A stretch of DNA of 64,000 bases from Geodermatophilus pulveris (GTDB lineage: Bacteria > Actinomycetota > Actinomycetes > Mycobacteriales > Geodermatophilaceae), in NCBI RefSeq assembly GCF_900188375.1, contig NZ_FZOO01000002.1, positions 372,001-436,000 on the forward strand, in the 5' to 3' direction. Position 1 is the first letter of the stretch, and each line of letters opens with the position of its first letter. A program made the position numbers and the translations under genes. Shown here one piece after another: positions 41,293 through 50,288 of this stretch. A model generated the notes under the pieces. That model ran no database searches. It was not told where the DNA came from and saw nothing but the letters and a program-made list of their open reading frames with translations.

Positions 41293-42930
41293 TCAGTGGC
41301 CGCGGAAGGCCTCCGCCAGCCACCACGACGGTTCCTCGGCGGCCACCTTGGCGTCCACGAGCAGCGGCGTCGCGCGCGGCCCGGCCAGCCACGCGGCCAC
41401 CCCGGCCAGGTCCCCGGGCGCCCGCACGGTGACCGCCGTGAAGCCGTGGCCGCGGGCGATCGCCGCGAAGTCGGTCTCCGGGAAGCGGACGGTGTCCAGC
41501 GGGTGCCCGTCCGGGCCGAAGTGGTGCACCTCGGCGCCGTACGCGGCGTCGTCGTAGACCACGACCACCATGGGCAGGCCCAGCCGGACGACGGTCTCCA
41601 GCTCGGCGGCCCCCATGAGCGCGCCGCCGTCGCCGAGCGCGGCGACCGGCAGCCGGTCGGGCCGGGCCAGCGCCGCGCCGATCGCCGTGGCCAGCCCCAG
41701 GCCGACGGACTGGAAGGCCTGGGTGAAGCAGGACCCGCCCTCGTCGGGCACGTCGAGGAACGCGCTCGGGTAGCCCATGAAGTTGCCGGAGTCGACCGCC
41801 ACCACCCGCTCGGCCGGCAGCAGGTCGTCCAGCCCGATGGTCAGCGTGCGCGGGTCGATCCGGCCCGGGACGGCGGCGGGGGTGAACGGCACGTCGCGCC
41901 AGCGCCCGCGCTCGGCGATCGCCGTCCGCACCCGCTCGGAGCGGTAGCCGGGGACGGCGCCGCCGCCCAGCGCGGCCGCGACGGCCCGCGCGGTCAGCCC
42001 GACGTCCCCGACCACCCCGACGGCGACCGGGCGGTGCGCGCCGACGGCCGCCGGGTCGTCGTCGACCTGGGCGACGACGGCGTCGTCGGCGATCAGCCGG
42101 CCGTGCCGCATCGTCCACATGTTCAGCGCGCAGCCCCAGCCGACCACCAGGTCCGCGCCGGTGACCAGCTCGGCGGCCAGCGGGGAGGCGAAGCCGCCGG
42201 AGACGCCCAGCGACCACGGGTCGCCGGCGAACAGGCCACGCACCACCGCGGACGTGGCCAGCAGCGCGCCGCACCGCTCGGCCAGCGCCGCCAGCTCCGC
42301 CCGCGCCCCGCGGGCACCCCGGCCGGCCACGAACACCGGGCGGCGCGCGGCGCGCAGCGCGGCCGCCAGCCGCTCGACCGCCTCCGCGTCCGGCGCGACC
42401 GGGGCGGGTGCGGGCAGCGGCGGGTAGGCGGCCGGCCCGCGGAGCTCCTGGGCCTGCACGTCCAGCGGCAGGTTGAGCAGCACGGTGCGCCGCCCGGAGA
42501 CGGCGGTGCCCACGGCGGCGGCGACCGCGTCGAGCGCGCCGGCGGCGGAGGTGACCCGCATGGGCACCGCGCCCACGGCGGCGGCCAGCGCGCTCTGGTC
42601 GACGGCGAAGTTGGACAGCGGCGAGCCCGCCTCGGCGGCCAGCACCACCAGCGGGGTGCGGCTCTTGGCCGCCTCGGTGATGCCGGTCAGCGCGTTGGTC
42701 AGCCCGCAGCCCTGGTGCAGCGTCAGTGCGGTGGGCCGGCCGGTCACCCGCGCGTGCGCGTCGGCCATGGTCGCGGCCCCGCCCTCGTGCCGGGCGGCGA
42801 CGAACCGCGCCCCGGCGGCGACCATCGCGTTGGTCACCAGGAAGTTGCCCGACCCGACGACACCGAACGCGGTGTCCACGCCGCAGCCGGCCAGGGCCGC
42901 GCCGACCGCCTCCGCGACGGTGCCGCTCAC
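41293..42930 (-). CDS. Thiamine-diphosphate-dependent enzyme (acetolactate synthase / decarboxylase family)
   Basis: A 545-residue ThDP enzyme with the three usual domains: Pyr (FGVVGSGNFLVTNAMVAAG, with the likely catalytic Glu in RHEGGAA), central domain (RRPVFVAGRGARGARAEL), and PP (GDGGALMGAAELETVVRLG with GDG near 440 and the downstream YDDAAYGAE). It lacks the FAD-binding details of classical acetolactate synthase, and it resembles the benzoylformate/sulfopyruvate/phosphonopyruvate decarboxylase side. GTG 42928-42930 overlaps the cyclase stop (GTGA). Such a pair suggests a 2-oxo-acid pathway; the substrate cannot be named. Confidence 0.85.
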   Translation of the reverse strand: MSGTVAEAVGAALAGCGVDTAFGVVGSGNFLVTNAMVAAGARFVAARHEGGAATMADAHARVTGRPTALTLHQGCGLTNALTGITEAAKSRTPLVVLAAEAGSPLSNFAVDQSALAAAVGAVPMRVTSAAGALDAVAAAVGTAVSGRRTVLLNLPLDVQAQELRGPAAYPPLPAPAPVAPDAEAVERLAAALRAARRPVFVAGRGARGARAELAALAERCGALLATSAVVRGLFAGDPWSLGVSGGFASPLAAELVTGADLVVGWGCALNMWTMRHGRLIADDAVVAQVDDDPAAVGAHRPVAVGVVGDVGLTARAVAAALGGGAVPGYRSERVRTAIAERGRWRDVPFTPAAVPGRIDPRTLTIGLDDLLPAERVVAVDSGNFMGYPSAFLDVPDEGGSCFTQAFQSVGLGLATAIGAALARPDRLPVAALGDGGALMGAAELETVVRLGLPMVVVVYDDAAYGAEVHHFGPDGHPLDTVRFPETDFAAIARGHGFTAVTVRAPGDLAGVAAWLAGPRATPLLVDAKVAAEEPSWWLAEAFRGH

Positions 42931-43703
42931 CCGCGCTCGACCAGGGCCAGCACCCGCGCCGGGGAGCCCGAGCCGGAGACGATCGGCAGCGGCGCGGCCA
43001 CCAGCACCGCGCCGGTGGGCGGCAGCCGGTCCAGGTTCTGCAGCTGGGTCAGCCCGTACTTGCCGCTGCCCATGAGCGCCGCGTGGCAGGGGAACGGCGG
43101 GTCGAAGGAGTGCGCGGCGCCGGCGTCGGTGCCGACGGTCTCCACGCCCAGGCCGAGCACCGGTGCCTCCTCGGCCAGCCAGCGGGCGCACTCCGGGGAC
43201 AGGCCCGGGGTGTGCGGTCCGGTGTCGTCGGCGTTGAGGAACTCCTCCTGCGACGCGCTGCGGGCGTCCCAGCCGGTGCGGTACAGCAGCCAGCCGCCGG
43301 CGGGCAGCGGGCCGTGCTCGGCCTCCCAGGCGCGCACGTGGTCGACCTCGAGCAGGAAGTCCGGGTCGGCCGCGGCCTCGGCGGAGAAGTCCAGGACGGC
43401 GGCCGGCGCGACCAGCCGGGCGGCCGGCACGGAGGCGACGTCGTCCCCGTCCGCGCCGGTGACCCAGTGGTTGGGGGCGTCGAAGTGCGTGCCGGTGTGC
43501 TCGCCGGTGCGGAAGTTGTTCCAGTACCAGGCCGGGCCGCGGTCGTCGTACCGGCTGAGCTCCTCCAGCTCGAAGCGCGCGGTCTGCGCGAACTGCGGCG
43601 GCAGGGCGATGACCGGGGTCTGCGCCGACAGCGGGGCGGTGAGGTCGACGACCTCGATCCCCCCGCCGGCCAGCGCGGCGGCGAACGCGGACAGGGCGGA
43701 CAT
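42927..43703 (-). CDS. Cyclase family protein (kynurenine-formamidase-like metal hydrolase)
   Basis: A 258-residue member of the cyclase/KynB family. The metal site is HTGTHFDAPNH at residues 69-79, the hallmark of the family; later residues GVETVGTDAGAAHSFDPPFP and CHAALMGSGKYGLTQLQNLD match the second half. Members hydrolyse N-formylkynurenine, isatin or carboxyl-ring compounds. ATG 43701-43703 has a GGAGG run upstream; an earlier ATG at 43746-43748 would add 15 Pro-rich residues. It is translationally coupled to the ThDP enzyme gene, so both probably act in one small pathway. Confidence 0.87.
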   Translation of the reverse strand: MSALSAFAAALAGGGIEVVDLTAPLSAQTPVIALPPQFAQTARFELEELSRYDDRGPAWYWNNFRTGEHTGTHFDAPNHWVTGADGDDVASVPAARLVAPAAVLDFSAEAAADPDFLLEVDHVRAWEAEHGPLPAGGWLLYRTGWDARSASQEEFLNADDTGPHTPGLSPECARWLAEEAPVLGLGVETVGTDAGAAHSFDPPFPCHAALMGSGKYGLTQLQNLDRLPPTGAVLVAAPLPIVSGSGSPARVLALVERG

Positions 43704-43779
43704 CGGCGGGGGCCTCCACGGGCTGGCGGGGTGCGGCCCGGAGAGCATGCCGCACGCCCGGGGCGGGGTGCCGGGGTGC

Positions 43780-45441
43780 CTAGCCGTCCTGCGCGCCGCA
43801 GCGGACGGCGACGACGGCCACGTCGTCCTCGGGGTGGGTGCCGACGATCCGCGCGATCAGCGCGTCGCACAGCCGCTCCGGCGGGACCGGGCCGAGCTCG
43901 CGGACCGCGGCGACCAGCCGCTCGGTGCCCTCGTCGATGCCGGTGCGGCCCTGCTCGACCAGCCCGTCGGTGTGGAACAGCAGCGTGTCCCCGGCGCCGA
44001 CCTCGACGACGGAGTCCGAGCGCGGCCGCGTCGACTCCGCTCCCAGCAGGGTCTGCGGGTCGGCCTCCAGCAGCTCCACGCGGCCGTCGGCGTGCAGCAG
44101 CAGCGGCGGCAGGTGGCCGGCCGAGGACCAGCGCAGCAGCCGCCGCCCGGTACCCGCCAGCCCTGCGGGTTGCTCGATGCGGGCGATCAGCGCGGTCGCC
44201 AGGGTGCCGATGCGCAGGCCGGTGAGCGCGGCGTCGACCCGGGTGAGCACCTGCGCCGGCTGCTCCTGCCGGTCGTAGGCGATGCCGCGCAGGATGCTGC
44301 GCACCTGGCCCATGGCGGCCGCGGCGTCCACGTTGTGGCCGACGACGTCGCCGATGACCAGCAGGGTCGCGCCGTCGGGCTGCTGGAAGGCGTCGTACCA
44401 GTCGCCGCCGACGTGCAGCGTGCTCGACGCCGGCAGGTAGCGGACGGCGATCTCCAGGTCGTCGGGCTGCGGCGGCGGGGTCAGCAGGCTGCGCTGCAGC
44501 GTCTCGGCCACCGCCAGCTGCCGGTCGTAGAGGCGGGCGTTGTCGATGGCCGGCGCCGCGCGGCGGGCGACCTCGACCGCGGTGGCGATCTCCATCTCGC
44601 CGTGCCCCGGGCGGCCGACGCCGTTGACCAGGGCGATGACGCCGATGGTCTCGGTGCGGGCCCGCAGCGGGACGACGGTCATGGAGCCCGCGCCCAGCCG
44701 CTCCCAGGCCGCGCGCACGTCGGGCCGGCCGCCCAGGCTGGGCTCCACGATCGACGGCGGGATGGTGGGCAGGTGGATGGGCTCGCCGGTGAGCAGCGCG
44801 GTCACCAGCGGGTTGTCCGCGGCTGCGCCGCGGACCCGGTTGTCCAGGTAGGAGTCCAGGTCGGCCCGCCCGGCCGGGTCGCGGTGCGCCCGGCCCTCCG
44901 CGACCGGCGCGCCGTCCTCGCCGAGCACGCTGACCATCGCCCAGTCGGCCAGCCGGGGGACGACCAGCTCGGCCAGCGTGGTCACCGACTGGACGGGGTC
45001 CAGGGTGCTGGACATGGCCTCGCTGACCTCGGCGAGGAAGCGCAACCGGTCGTACTCGGCCGCGTCGGCCGCGGGGTCGACCGCGCCGTCGGGCGCCGGG
45101 CCGACACTGCGCCGCAGCCAGACGTGCAGCGCGTCGCCGTCCCGCCGCGCCGTGGCGTCGATCCAGGTGGCCGCCGGCGGGTAGTACCCCCGCCAGGTCA
45201 CCCCGGCGCCCGCGGTGCGCGCGTGCAGCAGGAAGCTGTGGAAGATCGTGCCGGCCAGCTCGGGCAGGGCGATCCAGATGTTGCGGCCGGTCATCTCCGC
45301 GCGCCGGCGGCCGAGCAGGTCGGCGGTGGCCTGGTCGACCGATACCAGCGTCCAGTCACCGTCGAAGACCGCGACGGCCTGCTGCCCGCGCACGGCCGCC
45401 GCCCCGGGGACGCGCGCCGCGGGCACTGCCGCATCCGTCAC
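43780..45441 (-). CDS. PP2C-type (SpoIIE) serine phosphatase with PAS and GAF domains
   Basis: A 553-residue cytosolic signalling protein. Residues about 18-110 form a PAS-like domain (QAVAVFDGDWTLVSVDQAT, LGRRRAEMTGRNIWIALPE). Residues about 130-300 are a GAF domain, and from about 310 comes the RsbU/SpoIIE phosphatase core. The core shows VRYLPASSTLHVGGDWYDAF, LLVIGDVVGHNVDAAAAMGQ, and LLFHTDGLVEQGR, with the metal-binding Asp residues of PP2C. Such enzymes dephosphorylate anti-anti-sigma factors to activate stress sigma factors. No partner gene is adjacent. GTG 45439-45441 gives a short start. It is downstream of the YceI gene on the same strand. Confidence 0.92.
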   Translation of the reverse strand: MTDAAVPAARVPGAAAVRGQQAVAVFDGDWTLVSVDQATADLLGRRRAEMTGRNIWIALPELAGTIFHSFLLHARTAGAGVTWRGYYPPAATWIDATARRDGDALHVWLRRSVGPAPDGAVDPAADAAEYDRLRFLAEVSEAMSSTLDPVQSVTTLAELVVPRLADWAMVSVLGEDGAPVAEGRAHRDPAGRADLDSYLDNRVRGAAADNPLVTALLTGEPIHLPTIPPSIVEPSLGGRPDVRAAWERLGAGSMTVVPLRARTETIGVIALVNGVGRPGHGEMEIATAVEVARRAAPAIDNARLYDRQLAVAETLQRSLLTPPPQPDDLEIAVRYLPASSTLHVGGDWYDAFQQPDGATLLVIGDVVGHNVDAAAAMGQVRSILRGIAYDRQEQPAQVLTRVDAALTGLRIGTLATALIARIEQPAGLAGTGRRLLRWSSAGHLPPLLLHADGRVELLEADPQTLLGAESTRPRSDSVVEVGAGDTLLFHTDGLVEQGRTGIDEGTERLVAAVRELGPVPPERLCDALIARIVGTHPEDDVAVVAVRCGAQDG

Positions 45442-45505
45442 GTCGTCCCGCGCCTCCGGTCCGGTGCACCTGCCGTCGTCGGGGGGAGGGTACGCCCCGG
45501 TGCCG

Positions 45506-46105
45506 CTAGGAGACCCGGACGGCGGAGACGTCGAACTCGATCTGGATGCGGTCGCTGACCAGCACGCCGCCGGTGTCCAGCGGGGTGTTCCAGGTCAGGC
45601 CCCACTCGCTGCGCCGGATGGCCAGCGCGCCCTCGAAGCCGACCCGCAGGGCGCCGAACGGGTCCCGGGCCGACCCGGTCAGCGTGAAGTCGACCGACAC
45701 CGGGCGGGTGGTGTCGCGGATGGTGAGGTCGCCGTTGACCGCGTAGGTCTGCGCGTCGACCTGCTCCACGTCGGTGGAGCGGAAGACGATCTCGGGGTGG
45801 GCCTCGACGTCGAGGAAGTCCGCCGAGCGCAGGTGGGCGTCCCGGTCGGGGACGCCGGTGTCGATGCTGGCCGCCGCGATCCGCAGCTGAACCGAGCTGG
45901 CCGGCGGGTCGGCGACGTCGAGGTGCGCGGTGCCGGAGAACTCGCCGAAGGACCCGCGCACGGTGGTCACCATGGCGTGCCGGGCGCGGATCCCGATGCG
46001 GGTGTGCGCGGCGTCGACCTCGTAGTCCCCGGTGACGTCGGCGAGCGCGCTGGTGGCGGCGTCGAAGTCGGTGGGGTCCGCGTCGGGTGCCCGGTGCTTG
46101 CCCAC
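45506..46105 (-). CDS. YceI family protein
   Basis: A 199-residue lipocalin-like protein. The YceI barrel is seen as GDYEVDAAHTRIGIRARHAMVTTVRGSFGEF, then the DAHLRSADFLDVEAHPEIVFRS block, and a C-terminal strand WGLTWNTPLDTGGVLVSD. It lacks a signal peptide, so it is a cytosolic version; YceI proteins bind polyisoprenoids or amphiphiles. The start is a GTG at 46103-46105. A GGAGG run precedes it. Confidence 0.92.
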   Translation of the reverse strand: MGKHRAPDADPTDFDAATSALADVTGDYEVDAAHTRIGIRARHAMVTTVRGSFGEFSGTAHLDVADPPASSVQLRIAAASIDTGVPDRDAHLRSADFLDVEAHPEIVFRSTDVEQVDAQTYAVNGDLTIRDTTRPVSVDFTLTGSARDPFGALRVGFEGALAIRRSEWGLTWNTPLDTGGVLVSDRIQIEFDVSAVRVS

Positions 46106-46192
46106 GGTGGACCTCCTCCTCCTGGATCGCCGACCATCCTGACGGATGCGCGGCCACCCGACGCGCCAGGGTCCGGGGCCGCAGGCCCGTCC

Positions 46193-46954
46193 CTACCGGC
46201 CCCGCCAGACCGGCGGCCGCTTCTCCGCGAAGGCCGCCGCCCCCTCCCGGGCGTCCTCGCTGGCGAACACGGGGGCGACCAGCTCGGCCTGCCGGGCCCA
46301 GCCCTCGGCGGTGCCCCAGTCGGCGCTGCCGCGGACCACCTCCTTGGTCGCGGCCAGGGCCAGCGGCCCGTTCGCGGCGACGGTCGCGGCCAGCGCGAGC
46401 GCGCCGTCCAGCGCGCCGCCCTCGGGGGTGAGCCGGTTGACCAGCCCGATCTGCGCGGCCCGCCGGGCGTCGATCGGGTCGCCGGTCAGCAGCATCTCCA
46501 TCGCCACATTGGCCGGCACGCGGCGCGGCAGCAGCAGCGCGCCCCCGGCGGCGGCCACCAGCGAGCGCTTGACCTCCGGCACCCCGAAGCGGGCGGTCTC
46601 GGCGGCCACGACGAGGTCGCAGGCGAGCACCAGCTCGAAGCCGCCGGCCAGCGCCCAGCCCTCGACCGCGGCGACCAGCGGCTTGCGCGGCGGGGTGCGG
46701 GTGATGCCGCCGATGCCCCGGCCCTCGATGACCGGGGACTCGCCGCGCAGGAACGCCTTGAGGTCCATGCCGGCGGAGAACGTGCCGCCGGCGCCGGTGA
46801 GCACCCCGGCCCGCAGGTCGTCGTCGGCGTCCAGCTCGTCGGCCGCCGCGGCCATCGCCTCGGCGACGGCCCGGTCCAGCGCGTTGCGCGCCTGCGGCCG
46901 GTTGATCGTGACGAGCAGCACGCCGTCGCGCCGCTCGACCAGCACCTCGTCCAC
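46193..46954 (-). CDS. Enoyl-CoA hydratase/isomerase (crotonase) family protein
   Basis: A 253-residue crotonase-fold enzyme. The oxyanion hole comes from GTFSAGMDLKAF and EGWALAGGFELVLACD; the usual catalytic Glu pair is partly seen in the GVPEVKRSLVAAAGG region. N-terminal VLLVTINRPQARNALD is typical. It lies 12 bases downstream of the CaiB/AMACR gene, and a MaoC gene diverges from that one, so a branched-acyl-CoA or 2-methylacyl-CoA degradation role is likely. Ring-opening or isomerase activity cannot be excluded. Confidence 0.9.
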   Translation of the reverse strand: MDEVLVERRDGVLLVTINRPQARNALDRAVAEAMAAAADELDADDDLRAGVLTGAGGTFSAGMDLKAFLRGESPVIEGRGIGGITRTPPRKPLVAAVEGWALAGGFELVLACDLVVAAETARFGVPEVKRSLVAAAGGALLLPRRVPANVAMEMLLTGDPIDARRAAQIGLVNRLTPEGGALDGALALAATVAANGPLALAATKEVVRGSADWGTAEGWARQAELVAPVFASEDAREGAAAFAEKRPPVWRGR

Positions 46955-46966
46955 CCGACCCCTCCC

Positions 46967-48121
46967 TCAGTCCGCCTGGACGACGGCGCCGGCCTCGAGC
47001 AGGCCGGCCACCTCGTCCGCGCCGAAGCCCCACGCGGTCAGCGCCGCTCGGGTGTCCTGCCCGGGGGTGCGCGGCCCGCCGCGGACCGCGCCCGGGGTGC
47101 GGGAGAAGCGCGGCGCCGGCGCCGGCTCGGGGTGCCCGCCGCGGTCGGTGAAGGTGCCGCGGGCGGCCAGGTGCGGGTGGTGCGGCGCCTCGGTGAGCCC
47201 GAGCACCGGGGTGACGCAGGCGTCCGTGCCGGCGAACGCCTCGGCCCACTCGTCACGGCTGCGGGTGGCGAACCGGGCGGCGATCCGCGCGCGCTGCTCC
47301 GGCCAGCGGGCGGTGTCCAGCTGGCCGCCGTGGGCCTCCTCGTCGAGGTCCAGGCCGGCGAGCAGCTGCGCGTGGAACTGCGGCTCGATGGCGCCGACGG
47401 CGACGTGCCGGCCGTCGGCGCAGGCGTAGGTGCCGTAGAAGGGGGCCGCCCCGTCGAGCAGGTTGGCCGCGCGGCGGTCGGTCCAGCGGCCGGCCGCCAG
47501 CAGTCCGTGGACCATGGTGACCAGGGAACTGGCGCCGTCGACCATGGCCGCGTCGACCACCTGGCCGCGGCCGCTGGTGCCCCGCTCCAGCAGCGCGGCG
47601 AGCACGCCGACGACGAGGAACATCGCCCCGCCGCCGAAGTCCGCGCCGATGTTCAACGGCGGCACCGGCGTCTCCGCCGTCCCGATGGCGTGCAGCGCGC
47701 CGGTGAGGCCCAGGTAGTTGATGTCGTGCCCGGCCCGGCCGGCCAGCGGGCCGTCCTGCCCCCAGCCGGTCATCCGCGCGTAGACCAGCCGCGGGTTGCG
47801 GGCCCAGCACGCGTCCGGCCCGACGCCGAGCCGCTCGGTGACCCCGGGGCGCAGCCCCTCGACCAGCACGTCGGCGGACTCCACCAGGCGCAGGACGACG
47901 TCCCGGCCGGCGGGGCTCTTCAGGTCGACGGCGACCGACGGGCGGCTGCGGCCCAGGGCGTCCTGCTCGGCCGGCAGCAGCTGCGTGCCGCCGCCGGGGC
48001 GGTCCACCCGGACGACGTCGGCGCCGAGCTCGGCCAGCAGCAGGCAGGCGTAGGGCGCCGGCCCGAGCCCGGCCAGCTCGACGACGCGGGTCCCCGCGAG
48101 GGGACCGGTGGGCGGCAGCAC
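46967..48121 (-). CDS. CaiB/BaiF family CoA enzyme, alpha-methylacyl-CoA racemase-like
   Basis: A 384-residue type III CoA-transferase-fold protein. Signature segments: GPLAGTRVVELAGLGPAPYACLLLAELGADVVRVDRP, VAVDLKSPAGRDVVLRLVE, ADVLVEGLRPGVTERLG, and RMTGWGQDGPLAGRAGHDINYLGLTG. The AGHDINY with His-Asp and the PGP-type N-terminus fit alpha-methylacyl-CoA racemase (Mcr/AMACR), which inverts the 2-methyl group of branched acyl-CoA. The start is GTG 48119-48121; it is divergent from the MaoC gene with 32 bases between starts. Confidence 0.9.
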   Translation of the reverse strand: MLPPTGPLAGTRVVELAGLGPAPYACLLLAELGADVVRVDRPGGGTQLLPAEQDALGRSRPSVAVDLKSPAGRDVVLRLVESADVLVEGLRPGVTERLGVGPDACWARNPRLVYARMTGWGQDGPLAGRAGHDINYLGLTGALHAIGTAETPVPPLNIGADFGGGAMFLVVGVLAALLERGTSGRGQVVDAAMVDGASSLVTMVHGLLAAGRWTDRRAANLLDGAAPFYGTYACADGRHVAVGAIEPQFHAQLLAGLDLDEEAHGGQLDTARWPEQRARIAARFATRSRDEWAEAFAGTDACVTPVLGLTEAPHHPHLAARGTFTDRGGHPEPAPAPRFSRTPGAVRGGPRTPGQDTRAALTAWGFGADEVAGLLEAGAVVQAD

Positions 48122-48140
48122 GCCGCCGACCGTAACGCCC

Positions 48141-48146
48141 TACCGT
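48141..48146 (+). promoter_or_regulatory. Leaderless-type -10 box of the MaoC gene
   Basis: TACCGT lies seven bases before the GTG at 48154, the spacing of leaderless actinobacterial transcripts. It sits in the very short gap to the divergent racemase gene. Confidence 0.55.
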
Positions 48147-48153
48147 CGGCCCC

Positions 48154-48615
48154 GTGTCACGGAGCGAGGACCGCTGGTTCGAGGACTACCTGCCGGGGAC
48201 GACCGCCGTCCACGGCCCGCTGCGGGTGACGGAGGACGACGTCGTCGACTTCGGCCGCCGGTTCGACCCGCAGCCCTTCCACGTCGACGCGGAGGCCGCG
48301 GCGGCCGGGCCGTTCGGCGGGCTGATCGCCAGCGGCTGGCACACCTGCGCGCTGATGATGCGGCTGCTCGCCGAGGAGTACCTGTCCCCCGCCTCCAGCC
48401 TGGGCTCGCCGGGCATCGACGAGCTGCGCTGGCTGGCCCCGGTGCGCCCGGGCGACGAGCTGACGCTGCGGACCACGGTCGCCGAGGCCCGGCCGTCGCG
48501 GTCCCGGCCCGACCGGGGGCTGGTGCGCACCGGCATCGAGCTGGTCCGCGGGGACGGCACCGTCGTGCTCACCATGACCGCGATGAACCTGGTCCTCCGC
48601 CGCCCGGGCGGCTGA
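48154..48615 (+). CDS. MaoC family dehydratase
   Basis: A 153-residue hot-dog-fold protein. It shows WFEDYLPGTTAVHGPLRVTEDDVVDFGRRFDPQPFHVD and PFGGLIASGWHTCALMMRLLAEE, with the catalytic Asp/His of the R-specific enoyl-CoA hydratase 2 pattern (RFDPQPFHVD). A conserved GIDELRWLAPVRPGDELT follows. It likely hydrates a 2-enoyl-CoA in the same branched-chain pathway as the racemase and crotonase beside it. GTG 48154 is supported by the -10 box. Confidence 0.9.
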   Translation: MSRSEDRWFEDYLPGTTAVHGPLRVTEDDVVDFGRRFDPQPFHVDAEAAAAGPFGGLIASGWHTCALMMRLLAEEYLSPASSLGSPGIDELRWLAPVRPGDELTLRTTVAEARPSRSRPDRGLVRTGIELVRGDGTVVLTMTAMNLVLRRPGG

Positions 48616-48632
48616 GCCCGCGGGCGCAGGCC

Positions 48633-49001
48633 TCAGCGCAGGCGCCGCAGCACCTGCCCGGCCACCGCGGCGGCCGCCGCCCGGGCGCCGTCCGCGACCC
48701 GCCGCCCGGGCGGGGCGGCCAGCCGGGCTTCCAGCCCGGCCAGCCGGTCCTCGACGGCGGCCAGCCGGGCGGCGTCCGGCGCCGGGGGCCCGGCGAGCCG
48801 GGCCAGGCCCTCGGTGAGGGCGCCCACCAGCTCCGCGGCCTCGTCCGGCCGCAGCTTGACCGTGCCCACGCACACGTCGTCCCGCCACACGCTCAGGTTG
48901 AGCAGGCCGGCCGCGCCGTGGGTGGACACGCGCACCGCTCGGGTCCGGTCCCGGGCGTCCCACACCCACCGTCCGCGGTCCGGGAGGGGCAGCACCGTCA
49001 T
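48633..49001 (-). CDS. Hypothetical protein, 122 residues
   Basis: A soluble protein that starts MTVLPLPDRGRWVWDARDR and has a beta-rich first half (AAGLLNLSVWRDDVCVGTVKLRP) and a helical, Ala/Arg/Leu-rich second half (AAVEDRLAGLEARLA, ending GQVLRRLR) that may form a coiled coil. No family is recognised. ATG 48999-49001 follows GAGGGG-like purines. It is convergent with the MaoC gene and lies downstream of the alcohol dehydrogenase on the same strand. Confidence 0.6.
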   Translation of the reverse strand: MTVLPLPDRGRWVWDARDRTRAVRVSTHGAAGLLNLSVWRDDVCVGTVKLRPDEAAELVGALTEGLARLAGPPAPDAARLAAVEDRLAGLEARLAAPPGRRVADGARAAAAAVAGQVLRRLR

Positions 49002-49042
49002 CGGCACAGGGTGGCCGCCCCGCCCCGGACCGTCAACGGGGC

Positions 49043-50167
49043 TCAATCGAAGAGGACGACTCCCCGGATGTTCCGGCCGGCCTTCATGTCGTCGAAGCCC
49101 TCGGCGACCTGGTCCAGCGTGTAGGTGCGGGTGATGAGCTCGTCGAGCTTGAGCGTGCCGGCCGTGTACTGGCTGAGCAGCTGGGGGATGTCCCACCGGG
49201 GGTTGCAGCCGCCGAACAGCGCGCCCTGCAGCCGCTTCTGGAACACGGTGAACATGGTGTGGTTGACGGGGAGTCCGCCGCCGTGGCGCATGCTCCCGGT
49301 GCCGGTGAGGACGACCGTGCCGGCCTTGCGGATGGAGTTCACCGCCTCGCCGACGTGCTCGCCGGTGACGACGCCGACGGCCACGACGGTCGCGTCGGCG
49401 CCCTGGCCCTGGGTCAGGGACCGGGCGATCTCGGTGGCCTCGGCCATCGTCCCGGCGGCGTGCGTGGCCCCGAGGTCGAGGGCGGCTTTCTGCTTGAACT
49501 CGACCGGGTCGACGGCGATGACGGCGCGGGCGCCGATGGCCCGGGCGGCCTGCACGCTGTTGATCCCGATCCCGCCGACGCCCATGACGATGACCACGTC
49601 GCCGTCGCGGGCGTCGGACATGTGGGTGATCGACCCCCACCCGGTCGGCACCCCGCAGCCGACGAGCGCGGCCTTGTCCAGCGGCACGGCGGGGTCGATC
49701 TTCACGGCCGACCGGGCGTCGACGACGGTGTGCTCGCTGAGCGCGGACAGGCCGTAGGCCTGGCCCACCGGCCTGCCCTGGTAGGACATCCGGAAGCTGG
49801 TCGGGTCCTCGATCCGCGCGCCGCTGAACAGCCGCGCACCGAGGTCGCAGAGGTTCTGCCGGCCGGTGGAGCACATCCGGCACCGCCCGCAGACCGCGAC
49901 GAAGCTGAGCACCACGTGGTCGCCCTCGGCCCACCCGGGGGTGTGCGGGCCGACGCCGACGACCACGCCGGAGCCCTCGTGGCCACCGGCCCAAGGCAGC
50001 CGCAGGGGCGGGGCGCTGCCCGGCGGGACGTCGTGGTCGTCGGTGTGGCACAGCCCGACGGCGGCCATCTTGACGAGCAGCTCGCCCTCGCGGGGCCCGT
50101 CGAGGTCGACCTCGGTCACCTCGTAGCGGCCGGGCTGGGTGTGCAGTACTGCGCTGCGTGTCCTCAC
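49043..50167 (-). CDS. NDMA-dependent alcohol dehydrogenase (zinc MDR family)
   Basis: A 374-residue medium-chain zinc alcohol dehydrogenase. Catalytic zinc ligands are in GLCHTDDHD and the GGHEGSGVVV segment; the structural zinc loop is CGRCRMCSTGRQNLCDLGA. The VMGVGGIGINSVQAARAIGA motif binds NAD. The overall match is to the Rxyl_3153-type enzymes, which need an external acceptor such as NDMA and are tied to mycofactocin in actinomycetes. C-terminal ITRTYTLDQVAEGFDDMKAGRNIRGV is typical. GTG 50165-50167 places RTRSAVLHTQPG at the start. No mycofactocin gene is in the window. Confidence 0.88.
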   Translation of the reverse strand: MRTRSAVLHTQPGRYEVTEVDLDGPREGELLVKMAAVGLCHTDDHDVPPGSAPPLRLPWAGGHEGSGVVVGVGPHTPGWAEGDHVVLSFVAVCGRCRMCSTGRQNLCDLGARLFSGARIEDPTSFRMSYQGRPVGQAYGLSALSEHTVVDARSAVKIDPAVPLDKAALVGCGVPTGWGSITHMSDARDGDVVIVMGVGGIGINSVQAARAIGARAVIAVDPVEFKQKAALDLGATHAAGTMAEATEIARSLTQGQGADATVVAVGVVTGEHVGEAVNSIRKAGTVVLTGTGSMRHGGGLPVNHTMFTVFQKRLQGALFGGCNPRWDIPQLLSQYTAGTLKLDELITRTYTLDQVAEGFDDMKAGRNIRGVVLFD

Positions 50168-50288
50168 GGTGGCTCCGTCCGTCCCGGTCCCGGCACGGAC
50201 TGCCGGGGACAACGGGACCGGAGGCTAGCGGCGAACCTGTGAGTTTGCTGCACGCGCCGACCCGGGAGTCCACGTCCCGTGTACCGCG

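Noticed and set aside
40063-45558. A 1831-codon open frame on the plus strand across five minus-strand genes
   Set aside because: Low-complexity Gly/Arg/Ala/Gln/Val text, no motif, and each part lies opposite a gene with catalytic residues. It is a shadow.
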